In this document: positions 55,043 through 64,000 of the stretch, piece by piece | Position numbering within the stretch: the first letter of the stretch is position 1 | Layout: every line of letters begins with the position of its first letter | NCBI GenBank assembly: GCA_963575645.1 | Contig: OY754464.1 | Span: 82,496,948 to 82,560,947, forward strand | Length of the DNA: 64,000 nt | From: Xanthostigma xanthostigma | Lineage: Eukaryota > Arthropoda > Insecta > Raphidioptera > Raphidiidae | Direction of reading: 5' to 3' | The notes under the pieces: generated by a model | Database searches by the model: none | The model's input: only the letters and a program-made list of their open reading frames with translations | Told to the model about the DNA's origin: nothing | Program-made: the position numbers and the translations under genes

Positions 55043-55362
55043 TATAATACGCGCCACGGATCTAAAAGGTTCGAAAGTTAGTCACAAACAGCGTCGCAAA
55101 GGTACATTTTAGAGTCGTTGAGAATCCCACCACCTCCTAGCTACCTGCACGGAACGTGCGCTCGTCGGTGATTGGCCGTGATCGCTCGTTTGCTTTGTCG
55201 CTTTCCTGCTTTAAAGTAGAGTCGAGTACGCTATTGTCAAGTTGTTATTGCTATGCTAGTTTAGTTGAGTTGCGAGTTTGTAGTTTTTCAACAGACTGTA
55301 CAAGCGCAAGCCTGCATTCGCATCTAACTTCCGAGCCTTTTAGATTCGTGGCGCGTATTATA
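55043..55362. mobile_element. ATAATACGCGCC MITE, copy C
   Basis: Ends TATAATACGCGCCACGGATC and GTGGCGCGTATTATA; body shared with 14041-14353 and 26195-26477. The 71-codon frame inside is not a gene. Confidence 0.85.
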
Positions 55363-55760
55363 AACAAGTAATATGTTATGGAATACAAGTACATTGTGTT
55401 AGGCATTACAATAGAATATTATTGAGTATAAGTATTGAGATCGGTTTTTAAGAGATTTTTATATTGACTGACAACTTTACAAATATGTATTAATTGAAAA
55501 TATCTCGCATCATCGACATTATAATTTTGCTAACAAAAGAATAATGTTCATTGTACGAGATATTATTTCCAATTTTGCTCCGGGTTAATCAACCTACAGA
55601 TAAAGTGCCTGATAAATCTATATACCTTTGTACCGGAACAGAAAAATAAAAGTTTACAGTTTTTATGCTCAGAAAAGGTTACAATGTTTGACCTTCACTG
55701 CTTCTGTCTTATTATTAAACTTTATTTGAAGATAGCTCTTCGGTCTCAGTCAAAGATGTA

Positions 55761-56088
55761 CAGTAGAACGCCGATTATCCGAACGCCGATTAACCGAATT
55801 GCCAATTATCCGAATCGGTCCTAAGCGTAATATAAAAAATTAAAACCAAGTAATTTTTCAATAAAAACAAGTTTTGTGGGGACGCAAGAATACAAAAATG
55901 CGAGTGACAATTACTTTGATCGAGATGTTCAAGTGAGCGTTATTGTAGAACTGTGTTTGCTTAATAAAGTTTATTCTATGTGTGACAGTTCGTTTTTCTT
56001 CATTACCAGTCTATGTCCGATTATCCGAATTTTCGATTATCCGAATCGACCCCGGTCCCAATTAATTCGGATAATCGGCGTTCTACTG
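55761..56088. mobile_element. pogo/Tigger-like MITE, compact copy
   Basis: Ends CAGTAGAACGCCGATTATCC and GGATAATCGGCGTTCTACTG, flanked by TA on both sides, with internal TTATCCGAAT repeats. Uninterrupted reference for 33552-34349. Confidence 0.9.
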
Positions 56089-56552
56089 TAATATCATTGC
56101 TCAAGCAAATTACCTCTTTAAATCCGCGAAGAGATTTGACAACTTTCGGTTTTTGCCATATTTTGAAATGGGATTATTGAGCTGCCATTAATTATTAATA
56201 ATTATTGTGACCACCTATCAAAAAAATGCATAGCGGACTGACTCCCTTCCTTTCCACTGAGAAGTTCTTTACTAATTTCATTTATTTAATAACTTCTATA
56301 TTGCTAGTGGCCGTAAGTGGAAGCGTGGCCCATGAAGTGAGACAGTAAATGACTGTTTTCTATCTCTTTCTTTTTACTTGGCCCGTTGTGCGCAAGTGTC
56401 GCGTCTGTAGTGGGGCAATTGGCAAGTGGAGTAGGGCAAGCCACCTCCCTTTCATGCAGCTTAGTTCCATGCTGCAACTGACGCGCATGCTCCATTCACG
56501 GACATGCGCATGAGACTCAGAGTATAATAAGTGAGACAGACTCATATACTGA

Positions 56553-56860
56553 GCATAGGAATAAAATCGCAATCGAACTATTAAGGTGCAAACATATACT
56601 TCTGTCTTTTTTTACGCCGTAAGCACTGGCGTACCCAGGCGGGCAAAACAAGCACGGGAGACCCGGCTTAAGAAATTTCTAATTTGCCCCCTCCTGAGTC
56701 AAAAGCTGGGTACGCCCATGTTAACGTCATAGAAAAAGACAAAGTTTTTGAAACAGAGATACTTTATTCAGATTGAATGCAAGTACATCAACCAATCCTA
56801 TCATTGGATAAATCAGGGAATTACATCGAAGAAAGAGACGCAGATATATTTCCGATACGC
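56553..56860. repeat. Dispersed repeat shared with 47395-47705
   Basis: Near-identical over about 300 bp (AAGTTTTTGAAACAGAGATA; GATTGAATGCAAGTACATCA). Confidence 0.75.
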
Positions 56861-58020
56861 TTTGTTGCGTTCACTCACCGCACATTGAGTAGATAGGCAA
56901 TGATTCATATAGTTAATTAATAGATACTAGTGTGACCTGTGCGAATTATTCGCACTAAATAAGTATAATAATTATTACTTTACAAAATTATTTTTAAATA
57001 TGATTGCAGGTATTCAATTCGTTTCTAATTTTGCACACTGCTTATAACGTTCTTCTTTTTGTTGTATTACAATATGAAGCTCAGATGACAGATCGAAGAA
57101 ATATTTTACTAAAATTGTCATATAGAGGCGCAAGTAGCAAAAGCGTTGAGCTAAGCCGTCAGATGGCATCATGCAGCATTGCTGTGACGTTGTTCAGCGT
57201 TGCTCGCTGTTTCAAAATTTAAGCCGTTAGATGGCAGTATGCAGTATTGTGTCTGTTGTATTACAATATGAAGGTCAGATGACAGATCGAAGTGTTGACG
57301 TTGTTTCAAAATTAAAGCCGTCAGATGGCAGACGTTGTTCAGCGTTGCTGTATTTTAATTAATTAACAAAAACAAAAGCAATAATAAATTTTTTAGTTGT
57401 CGATGTCAGTATAGAGCAAGCAATTATCTGTAAAATGATACATAATTTATGTGGAGAAATTGTGTGTTTTTTTCTAAAAAGGGAGGCAAACATCATTAAC
57501 CTTAGCGTATTAATATATATGATATGGACAGACTGCACCGTAGTGTTTAAGTCTTTCTCCCGATCTTTGCTAGCAATATAGAGGGTATTAAATATATGAG
57601 TGGCGCCTATTTTATAATTTGTTTAATAAACTGTACACTGACGAATAAGATTGAGTAACAACATTTCATTATCTGTTGGCATGTAATTGATTAATTATTA
57701 ATAGAAAACAATTAGACTGTGTAATGGGGCATATTTAAATATTGATAAAATATATTTTACAAGGCACACTATCTGGAAGATTAAAAATATATTACTCATT
57801 AAGCTCGGTCCAAAACTATACTAGGCAATAACTGGAATAGTATGTTGTGATTGTTAGGATGCAGTTGGTTTATAAACAAAATATTTTCGCCACGTATTAT
57901 ATATAGTTCCTAAAAAATTGCAGACCTATCGGCAAGATAACTCCTTTGTTCCATTTCAAAATAGTATATTATCATATTAAATTTCCTCGATACAGAGATC
58001 AGTCAAGTAGAAAAGAGTAA
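56861..58020. other. Intergenic stretch with small degenerate repeats
   Basis: GCCGTCAGATGGCA-type blocks recur three times at 57145-57330. A 50 bp block at 57531-57590 (GTAGTGTTTAAGTCTTTCTC) recurs inverted at 62510-62567. No gene seen. Confidence 0.5.
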
Positions 58021-58821
58021 GCTCTGTTCTAACCTCTCTCTCTGCGGACGGTAGTATTATCGTCACAGTCATGCGCAGTAGCTCAAACGTTTTCCAATCG
58101 AGATTGGAACGGTTCTAGAGCTGCCACAAAACAGTGCAAAGCCGACGGATGTGCACAAAATAATAATATTACCGTTCGCAGAAAGATTGGAACTAGTGAT
58201 GTGTCCACATGACTCTTTATTGGGAGCTGGTTCCGTGCGCTCCGCTCACTAAAAAGAGTCGCTCAGAGGGAGTCGTTCAAAGGAGCGACACTAGACAGTA
58301 CGCACTACACAAGAGTGCAGACTGCAGAGTTGTGAACTGTCATCATGCATGCTCAGGAGTCACGAAGCATTGCACAGCACAATACACACTCAGCTGTGAG
58401 CTCATTTTAAAATTATTCTGATCTTATATTATTCGCATTTCAGATAAACTATAAAGTATAATAAAAGCTTAACAATAATAATGTTTATTGTTACAATACT
58501 ATATCTTTGTCAACGACGTCAATGTGAATGGTTTAAGTCACTGTAAGCTTAGTACTATAACACTTACAGTGTGCCATTCAACATTTAAATGACTCAGCAA
58601 AGATAACTCTGTACGTGCAAAATTCACTAGTGCCTCTGTGGCCTGTGCTGTGTGCGCTCTGTAAATGTGCGAATGCAACAGTACAGAACAGCTCAGCACA
58701 GAGCAACGGCGCTCGGAGTGCCATTCACAAAAAAAGAGCGACTTGCCATGTTCCGAGAAAGGAGTCGTTCATTATGAACGACTCGCTCAGGAGTGACACA
58801 TCACTAGTTGGAACATAGCTG
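58021..58821. mobile_element. GCTCTG-family MITE split by a hAT-like MITE
   Basis: AGCTCTGTTCTAACCTCTCT at the left; GAACATAGCT at the right after the insert. The host matches 2690-2938. Confidence 0.8.
58194..58806. mobile_element. hAT-like MITE with TAGTGATGTG ends, copy 2 (nested)
   Basis: TAGTGATGTGTCCACATGAC and GTGACACATCACTA ends, flanked by ATTGGAAC and GTTGGAAC (8 bp, one difference). Body matches 30654-31239 in reverse. Confidence 0.87.
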
Positions 58822-60626
58822 TAGCCAGATACTTACCTAACCTAACATCTATTTTTTTTAGCAGCTCGGTAAAAATGATCCTTTAAACAGTGTTTCATTA
58901 TCTAAGAGTCAAGCTTTGTTGTCGCCTATGTTTTCTGTCTAATAGATGTAGGTACTGTTTATTTACAATAATAGGTAATAGTTATATGAGTTTAAAAACT
59001 AAAAAAAAACCGTAAGGTTAACAATTACTTATAGTGTATGTACTTAGGCCGCAACTACCTGTTTTTCAGTTTTATTCTGTATCCAAAAGCTACTTAGTAA
59101 GTTAGTATATCTTCGCTAACTTATCAATGTAATATTTTGACGTTCACCCAAAAATCCGTCCGATGGCGTTAGTGTAAACGTCAAAAAAAGTTTATATCCT
59201 AACTCAATTGCACACAAAACTTCCAGGGATTTTAATGTTTTGCAGCTACACACTTCACAAAATGTTAATAAACAACACATACATAAATTCACAAGAGCAA
59301 CTGTAGATATAATACTCCACGTTTATAGGTTAGGTGTTATGATCTATGTAGCGGCCATTATTATTTTATCAGGCGAAGTAAGACAATAGATTTATACATA
59401 ATTATAAATTATTCGGAGGAATAGCTACCTGAAGAACAAATGAACCGAATAAATAACTACTTACGTTTGGTGAACAGTATGTGCAATAAAAATTGCTCTC
59501 CACACCCAACGGCTTTTTTTTTGAGTTTATCATCATATCTACACTTTCATAGAGCCTTTGGATACAGAGTTCCTGAAGAGATAAATACACACAAATTTAT
59601 TTAAAAATTATCAATTAACAATATAAAAAAGTTTAGTTTCACCAAAGATATCCTCAGATCAAAATATTAACAATTCAATTATTTACCGGTTAGTAAAAAA
59701 TTAGAACAGTCAACAAAAAATTGCATTAAAATTATTTTCGCTGAAATTAAGGCGACGAAGTTTTATCTTACTTTGATTTTCTCTTTGCTAGTTGAATCGT
59801 GTTAATCGTTGGTGACTTGATGCTATCAAAAATTGCCACGAATTGTACTACTGCATTCTTTCTGTTCAAAATTGGCAATTATTTAGTACAAAATAACAAG
59901 AAAAATACGTTAAAATATTTCTATAAGTATAATTTTAAAAGTTTTATATTATTTAATGGAAGATTTTTTAAGTCCTTTTTGTAGTTACTCAATTTTACAG
60001 AATAACATTAGTTGCTATTGTCTGTCGAGTAAAAAGTTTTAAAGCATTGTCACACTGCTAAAAAATGTTTGTTTTTTTTCAAATGCAATAATATTTTTAT
60101 AGGCAATGGGATATACATTTCCGATCTACTTGTTTCACGTATTTATCCGAAAGAATCTGCGAAGCACATAAAGATCTTCATTTCAAATTAATTTACTATA
60201 TTATAATATTTTATAACATAATCACTATTGTATTTACATGTTCGTTATACGGATTTTTTTACCCGATTTCATTTTCAGGTGATGTTTTGTAAAGTCTGAG
60301 CAATGCTTAATTTGAGTTTTTTTTTCAGGAACTTTAAGCTCAATAGCACCGTCTATTTTTTTATATTCATTTGTTTGTGATGCTAATCTGTTATAATATA
60401 TTTTTTTAAACGCTTTATATTAGTTTGGGTTGTAACTAACTATGTATGTAACGGAATCTTTGAGCATAATTTTCACCAATTTCCCGAAGTCTGATTAATT
60501 TGAAACTTTGCATACGTATCAAGGACCGATGACAATGCAATAATTTGATAACAGTTTCCCATTATCCTTATTAGGACCCCCAGGATTAATAAATTCTTTT
60601 ATAGATCCTCAAACTAAAAAGTGAAA
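58822..60626. other. Mostly featureless stretch
   Basis: Apart from the weak exon candidate at 59402-59571, no gene or repeat family is seen. CTTACCTAACCTAACATC near 58833 recalls a splice-like or telomere-like string but is isolated. Confidence 0.45.
59402..59571 (-). CDS. Weak candidate terminal exon of an unidentified gene
   Basis: On the - strand an acceptor-like tract (tttatctcttcag) precedes an open frame beginning GAACTCTG and reading ELCIQRLYESVDMMINSK, then GVESNFYCTYCSPN, ending at a stop at 59402. A GTAAGT donor and a second acceptor inside it delimit only 36 bp, too short for a normal intron, and 36 is divisible by three, so read-through is possible. I do not recognise the product and could not find a phase-compatible upstream exon. 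It may be chance. Confidence 0.15.
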
Positions 60627-60849
60627 AATAAAATATAGTTTAAAAAAAACTAAAAAACACGCTTTATATCGAACTAAAAAGTAAAAAATAATTTTTTTAA
60701 AATAAGCTTAAAAAGCGTTGGGCGCTCGATGTACGAAAATGTGGAACAAAGCGCCCCACGCTTTTTAAGCTTATTTTAAAAAAATTATTTTTTACTTTTT
60801 AGTTCGATATAAAGCGTGTTTTTTAGTTTTTTTTAAACTATATTTTATT
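60627..60849. repeat. 100-bp-arm near-perfect hairpin
   Basis: Left arm 60627-60726 and right arm 60750-60849 are inverted with a single mismatch (GCGTTGGGCGCT against GCGTGGGGCGCT), around a 23 bp loop. No flanking duplication identified. Confidence 0.92.
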
Positions 60850-60879
60850 TAATCATTATTCGTCTACTTTCTTCTTATA

Positions 60880-61420
60880 CAGGTTGATTCCAAAGTTGAC
60901 GTTATCCTTTCACCAGCGAATAGGGCTTCAATGAATAAATTTTTTTTTCCTTTGACGCTTTTTCGAAATATCAACATCAACGGAGATACAGGGTCTCAAA
61001 GTTTTTATTTTTTTACTCGAAAACGGTGCGCCGTACCGAAAAATAATAAAAGAACTTTTCTTTTTAGAATTGAACAAGGAGTTCAATAACAGTTTTTATT
61101 TTTAGAAAAATCAGTGGCGTACCATTTTTTTCTTAAAAACATTAAACAACTTTTTTCTACGCGCGCCACTGGTCAACCCAAAAATATTTTATTTATTGCA
61201 GAATTTTCCTCCCACGTAGCTATTGACGCCTACAAATTTTTTCTTAAATATCGCAAGTGGTTTGGCAGTTATTAATAAATTTTAATTTTTTAAATCAAAC
61301 TTTGACACCCTGTATCTCCGTTGATGTTGATATTTCGAAAAAACGCCAAAGGAAAAAAAATATTATTTGTTGAAGCCCTATTCGCTGGTGAAAGGATAAC
61401 GTCAACTTTGGAATCACCTG
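60880..61420. mobile_element. Tc1/mariner-like MITE with CAGGTTGATTCCAAAG ends
   Basis: Ends CAGGTTGATTCCAAAGTTGA and TCAACTTTGGAATCACCTG, flanked by TA. Inverted arms of about 140 bp. About 315 bp downstream of the sugar-transporter stop. Confidence 0.88.
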
Positions 61421-61736
61421 TATAATCATCGATTGGTTACGCCTAATAAACAGTGCTTACAATTTTTCTGTTACAGAATATATCCAAACACTCAACCTGC
61501 AATTTACGATTTCATCTACTTCTATTTTACAGTTTTAACTGACATCTGGTTAGAAGTTATTCTAACACCTTCAGGCGCCTCTGAAAAATCTGTTTCAGTC
61601 ATTTTTATAAACAACAATATATATTACAATATGTGTTATACTGACGATGACATTTAAAGCGTTTCAGCAGCACCGCTTTAACCACTATCGACTTACAATA
61701 ATATAGTGATCAAATATATCTAGTTTCCACCTCGGA

Positions 61737-62456
61737 TCATCGATTTATCGCTAGAGATTGTACGTATTTAGGATTCATTTCATCCATATTACGGCCTTTT
61801 GTTTCAGGAACGCAGCCAACTACGAAACAGAGTCCGCACATCGAAATGGCCGCGTACAGCCAAAACGCTCCATGCAAACCGACCCATTCTTGAAAATCGA
61901 CAAAAGTTTTAACGCCGATAAACGCACACAAGTAACTAAAAGACGTCGCCATTGAACTGCCCAAGCCTCTATATTCGAGCGGGAACAATTCAGCTATCAA
62001 CAGCCAGGAAATTGGACTTATGCCTAGAGAAAAAGCTACAGTAAATATCAGTACACACAGAAGCGGAATCCAATCGTGTTCGCCGCCGGACGCCATGTTT
62101 GTTGTGTCGCTGTTCAAGCGCATGCGCTGATGGCTCTCGTAGTAGGCGCACGAACCGAAGCCGGCCAAAGCTAGCGACATGAACACACTACTGGCGATTA
62201 GAAGAGGCAAGCGGCCGGCCGTGTCGATAAGTAGGCCGGACAGCAGCGACGCGAGCAACTGAACGAAACCGACAGCTATGGCCGCCCCGTGTGGATTCAT
62301 GCCGCCGAATGTCTGGCGAAAGATTGGCACGGCGTAAAAACTGAACGCATTCGCGCCGGAGAAGCGTTGAAAGAACATCAGTCCGCACGTTGTTAACGCC
62401 GGCTGCCATAGTTTATGGAATATGTCGCGTGTCGCTGGCGGACGCATCACGTGAAT
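61737..62456 (-). CDS. MFS sugar transporter (Tret1-like), C-terminal half, last exon
   Basis: Facilitative sugar transporter of the plasma membrane; trehalose/glucose-type substrates are typical of the insect family (inference from family). The exon runs from an acceptor (AG at 62457-62458) to a stop at 61737, 239 codons. It carries the second six-helix half: QRFSGANAFSFYAVPIF (helix 7 sugar-contact motif), IDTAGRLPLL (the GR-P loop, with Leu where Arg/Lys is usual), the helix 10 segment GISPISWLLIAELFPLEYRG (canonical PxxW and E-x-F-P), and the PETKGR motif closing the repeat. Helices 1-6 must be encoded beyond the right edge, since nothing matching lies at 62457-64000. Its GC content is higher than its surroundings. 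Confidence 0.9.
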   Translation of the reverse strand: MHVMRPPATRDIFHKLWQPALTTCGLMFFQRFSGANAFSFYAVPIFRQTFGGMNPHGAAIAVGFVQLLASLLSGLLIDTAGRLPLLIASSVFMSLALAGFGSCAYYESHQRMRLNSDTTNMASGGEHDWIPLLCVLIFTVAFSLGISPISWLLIAELFPLEYRGLGSSMATSFSYLCAFIGVKTFVDFQEWVGLHGAFWLYAAISMCGLCFVVGCVPETKGRNMDEMNPKYVQSLAINR

Positions 62457-62573
62457 CTATATGCAGAACAGAGTTGTTTATTAGCTGGACGATCCCATTT
62501 ATGGCAACTAATACGCTCTATATTGCTAGCAAAGATCGGGAGAAAGACTTAAACACTACGGTGCAGACATATA

Positions 62574-63126
62574 CAGTATGTAAACACGTAAGGTGCACAC
62601 AGGGAAATTAACATTGGGAAAAAATGACTGGATCAGAGTGAGCCTTGAAATCTTGTTTTTCAATTTGACAGATAATATAAATGGATGTGTATACTACCGA
62701 AGAAAATATTCAAATGATTACAACATAACCGGACTTTTTTTATTAATGGGACATTAAATTCCCAAAAATACTTAAATATGATGCGAGATCAAATATCTCC
62801 GCATATTCGTGTTGAACCTAAAGATATGGGGTCACTGATTTACCAACGCGCATACGTCATACCAGTCAGACAATTTTTGAATGAAAAGTTTCCAAACAGA
62901 TGGTTTTATTTTTGTACAAAAAAAAACTAAAATAATGATTTATAAGAGCTTTTTATTATTAAAAAAGCTAAGTAAAATAAAAATAAATCAAAATAAAATA
63001 GAAATCCTCAAGATTACCTCGATAATTCAATAGAAATAACAATTAATGCAGTCATGGCTAACTATGATCCAAGTATTTTTTTCCAATGCTAATTTCCCTA
63101 TGTGCACCTTACGCGTTTACATACTG
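62574..63126. mobile_element. TA-flanked MITE with CAGTATGTAAACACGTAAGG ends, copy B
   Basis: Near-identical to 41686-42258 end to end, flanked by TA. In the intron upstream of the sugar-transporter exon. Confidence 0.9.
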
Positions 63127-63545
63127 TATACGTCTCAAATCTTCCTGGTTTCCGGGCTTGTATGCCGTGGTCCATTGGTATTTCTACCTGACGTTTCGTC
63201 TACAACTGCAGTAGACATTATCAAAGACGATGTGGTAGCGGACGAAGTGTCCTTCTAGGCTGTGTGTCGACAAGTGTGATACTTCCGTCTTTTATGGTCA
63301 GAGTGCTCGTGTTCTCTACTCGGTCGTAGTATGCTCTTCTGTGATTGGTCGTTCCATTCAGTGGGTTGGTATTACGCAGTGCTGGTGTCCAGGTTTTTTA
63401 CTTGGATTAAAACCTTCATCTTTACGGTTGAAATTATTTGTGTGTTTGTGTATTTCTATGGCCTTTCTGTATTTGCGTGGGTAGTAACTCGATGTTCTGT
63501 CTATAACTTTGATTTCTTCAAAAAGAAGATAATTGTAGACAAAAA
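63127..63545 (-). mobile_element. Penelope-like element (PLE) remnant
   Basis: On the - strand, about 63530-63358 reads EEIKVIDRTSSYYPRKYRKA, then IEIHKHTNNFNRKDEGF, matching the C-terminal end of the GIY-YIG region of PLE polyproteins (EIHK-x2-NNFNR motif), and ends in a stop at 63358. Downstream, the conserved GACGAAACGTCAGG block follows. The left part of the element is missing. Confidence 0.75.
63189..63226 (-). ncRNA. Degenerate hammerhead ribozyme motif of the PLE
   Basis: The - strand reads TTGATAA, stem GTCTAC / GTAGAC with loop TGCAGTT, then GAAAC and GTC. This follows the hammerhead order CUGAUGA, stem II, GAAA, cleavage GUC known from PLEs, but the first core box has two changes, so cleavage is unlikely. 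Confidence 0.5.
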
Positions 63546-63564
63546 TATGTGAGATCGACGTATA

Positions 63565-64000
63565 CAGGGTGAGTCAGACCACCCGTATCAGTTGTTTTTT
63601 TCGAAAACGGTTAGTCGTAGAGAGTTGTGTCAAAAATCTGTATTATAAAAGCCCTAATGAAGAATCGAATGGTGATATTTTTTCCCCCCGGAAAGGTCGG
63701 CTTCCCTGTTAGTTTTCTCCGGAATGTTCAGAACTCCGGAATATTAAATGGCACGATAGGTCGAAAGTGGTATTGTTGAAAAGATCTTTAAAAAATAAGC
63801 AAGTAGGACATTTTTTTTTGTTACTGCCACCCCTGTTAAGTAATATTCGTTTGAAATTATTAAATTAATATGTCAGAATAACAAACTTAATTTTAAAAGT
63901 CGAAATTTAAAATCTAGATATCTAATTAAACAATGTCACAATAAGTTTTCAATAATTGCAATTGCTTTTTTTTTTGTCGGAAAATTCTTCCAGGTACTCA
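63565..64000. mobile_element. Large foldback MITE with CAGGGTGAGTC ends, copy 3, cut by the window edge
   Basis: CAGGGTGAGTCAGACCACCC after a TA; near-identical to the left half of 2954-3809. Confidence 0.88.

Noticed and set aside
59799-59860. Possible - strand exon IKSPTINTIQLAKRKSK upstream of the 59402-59571 candidate
   Set aside because: Splice sites can be drawn, but joining it in phase creates a stop in the next exon.

Overview
The window is AT-rich, intron-bearing eukaryotic DNA. Canonical GT-AG introns, one-to-one animal orthologues and a very dense load of DNA-transposon derivatives fit an insect nuclear genome. A hemipteran-like insect is my guess, made only from overall character. 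There are no bacterial or viral genes, no CRISPR array and no operons.

Seven protein genes can be read, six of them with exon phases checked arithmetically. (1) GON4L orthologue, + strand, 857-16307, 5' end off the left edge: ten exons, 3591 coding nt, 1196 visible residues, with a Sin3-type PAH region and a C-terminal Myb/SANT domain. (2) PMF1/Nnf1, + strand, 19256-20120: Mis12-complex kinetochore subunit, three exons, 184 aa. (3) TM2D3 (almondex), + strand, 21157-23454: four exons, 232 aa. (4) NOL9 polynucleotide 5'-hydroxyl kinase, - strand, 34688-26487: six exons, 956 aa. (5) AAGAB (p34), + strand, 34944-35702, intronless, head-to-head with NOL9 over 255 bp. (6) HERPUD-type ER protein, - strand, 46326-39334: four exons, 390 aa. 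(7) the last exon of an MFS sugar transporter (Tret1-like), - strand, 62456-61737, continuing beyond the right edge. The genes cover unrelated housekeeping jobs: chromatin, kinetochore, Notch/gamma-secretase-linked membrane protein, rRNA processing, adaptor trafficking, ERAD and sugar transport.

Nearly everything else is mobile DNA. I see more than 40 MITE-like or foldback elements, many delimited exactly by terminal inverted repeats and target-site duplications: hAT-like (8 bp), piggyBac-like (TTAA) and Tc1/mariner or pogo/Tigger-like (TA). There are also tRNA-derived SINEs, an RTE/SINE-like retroposon and a Penelope-like element (PLE) remnant with a decayed hammerhead-ribozyme motif. Several are nested, and some nests can be solved because an uninterrupted paralogous copy lies elsewhere in the window. 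Introns swelled by insertion: GON4L introns of 65-72 bp sit beside introns of 1-3 kb that are almost wholly transposon. A 3.04 kb element in GON4L intron 7 carries a THAP-domain remnant.

The stretch from about 46.3 to 61.7 kb holds no gene I can support, only one weak candidate exon at 59.4-59.6 kb. I found no clearly new biological system. The most unusual items are the THAP element, the degenerate PLE hammerhead, two near-perfect hairpins (54.1 and 60.6 kb), a minisatellite shared by two otherwise different elements, and a short conserved-looking reading frame inside a MITE.
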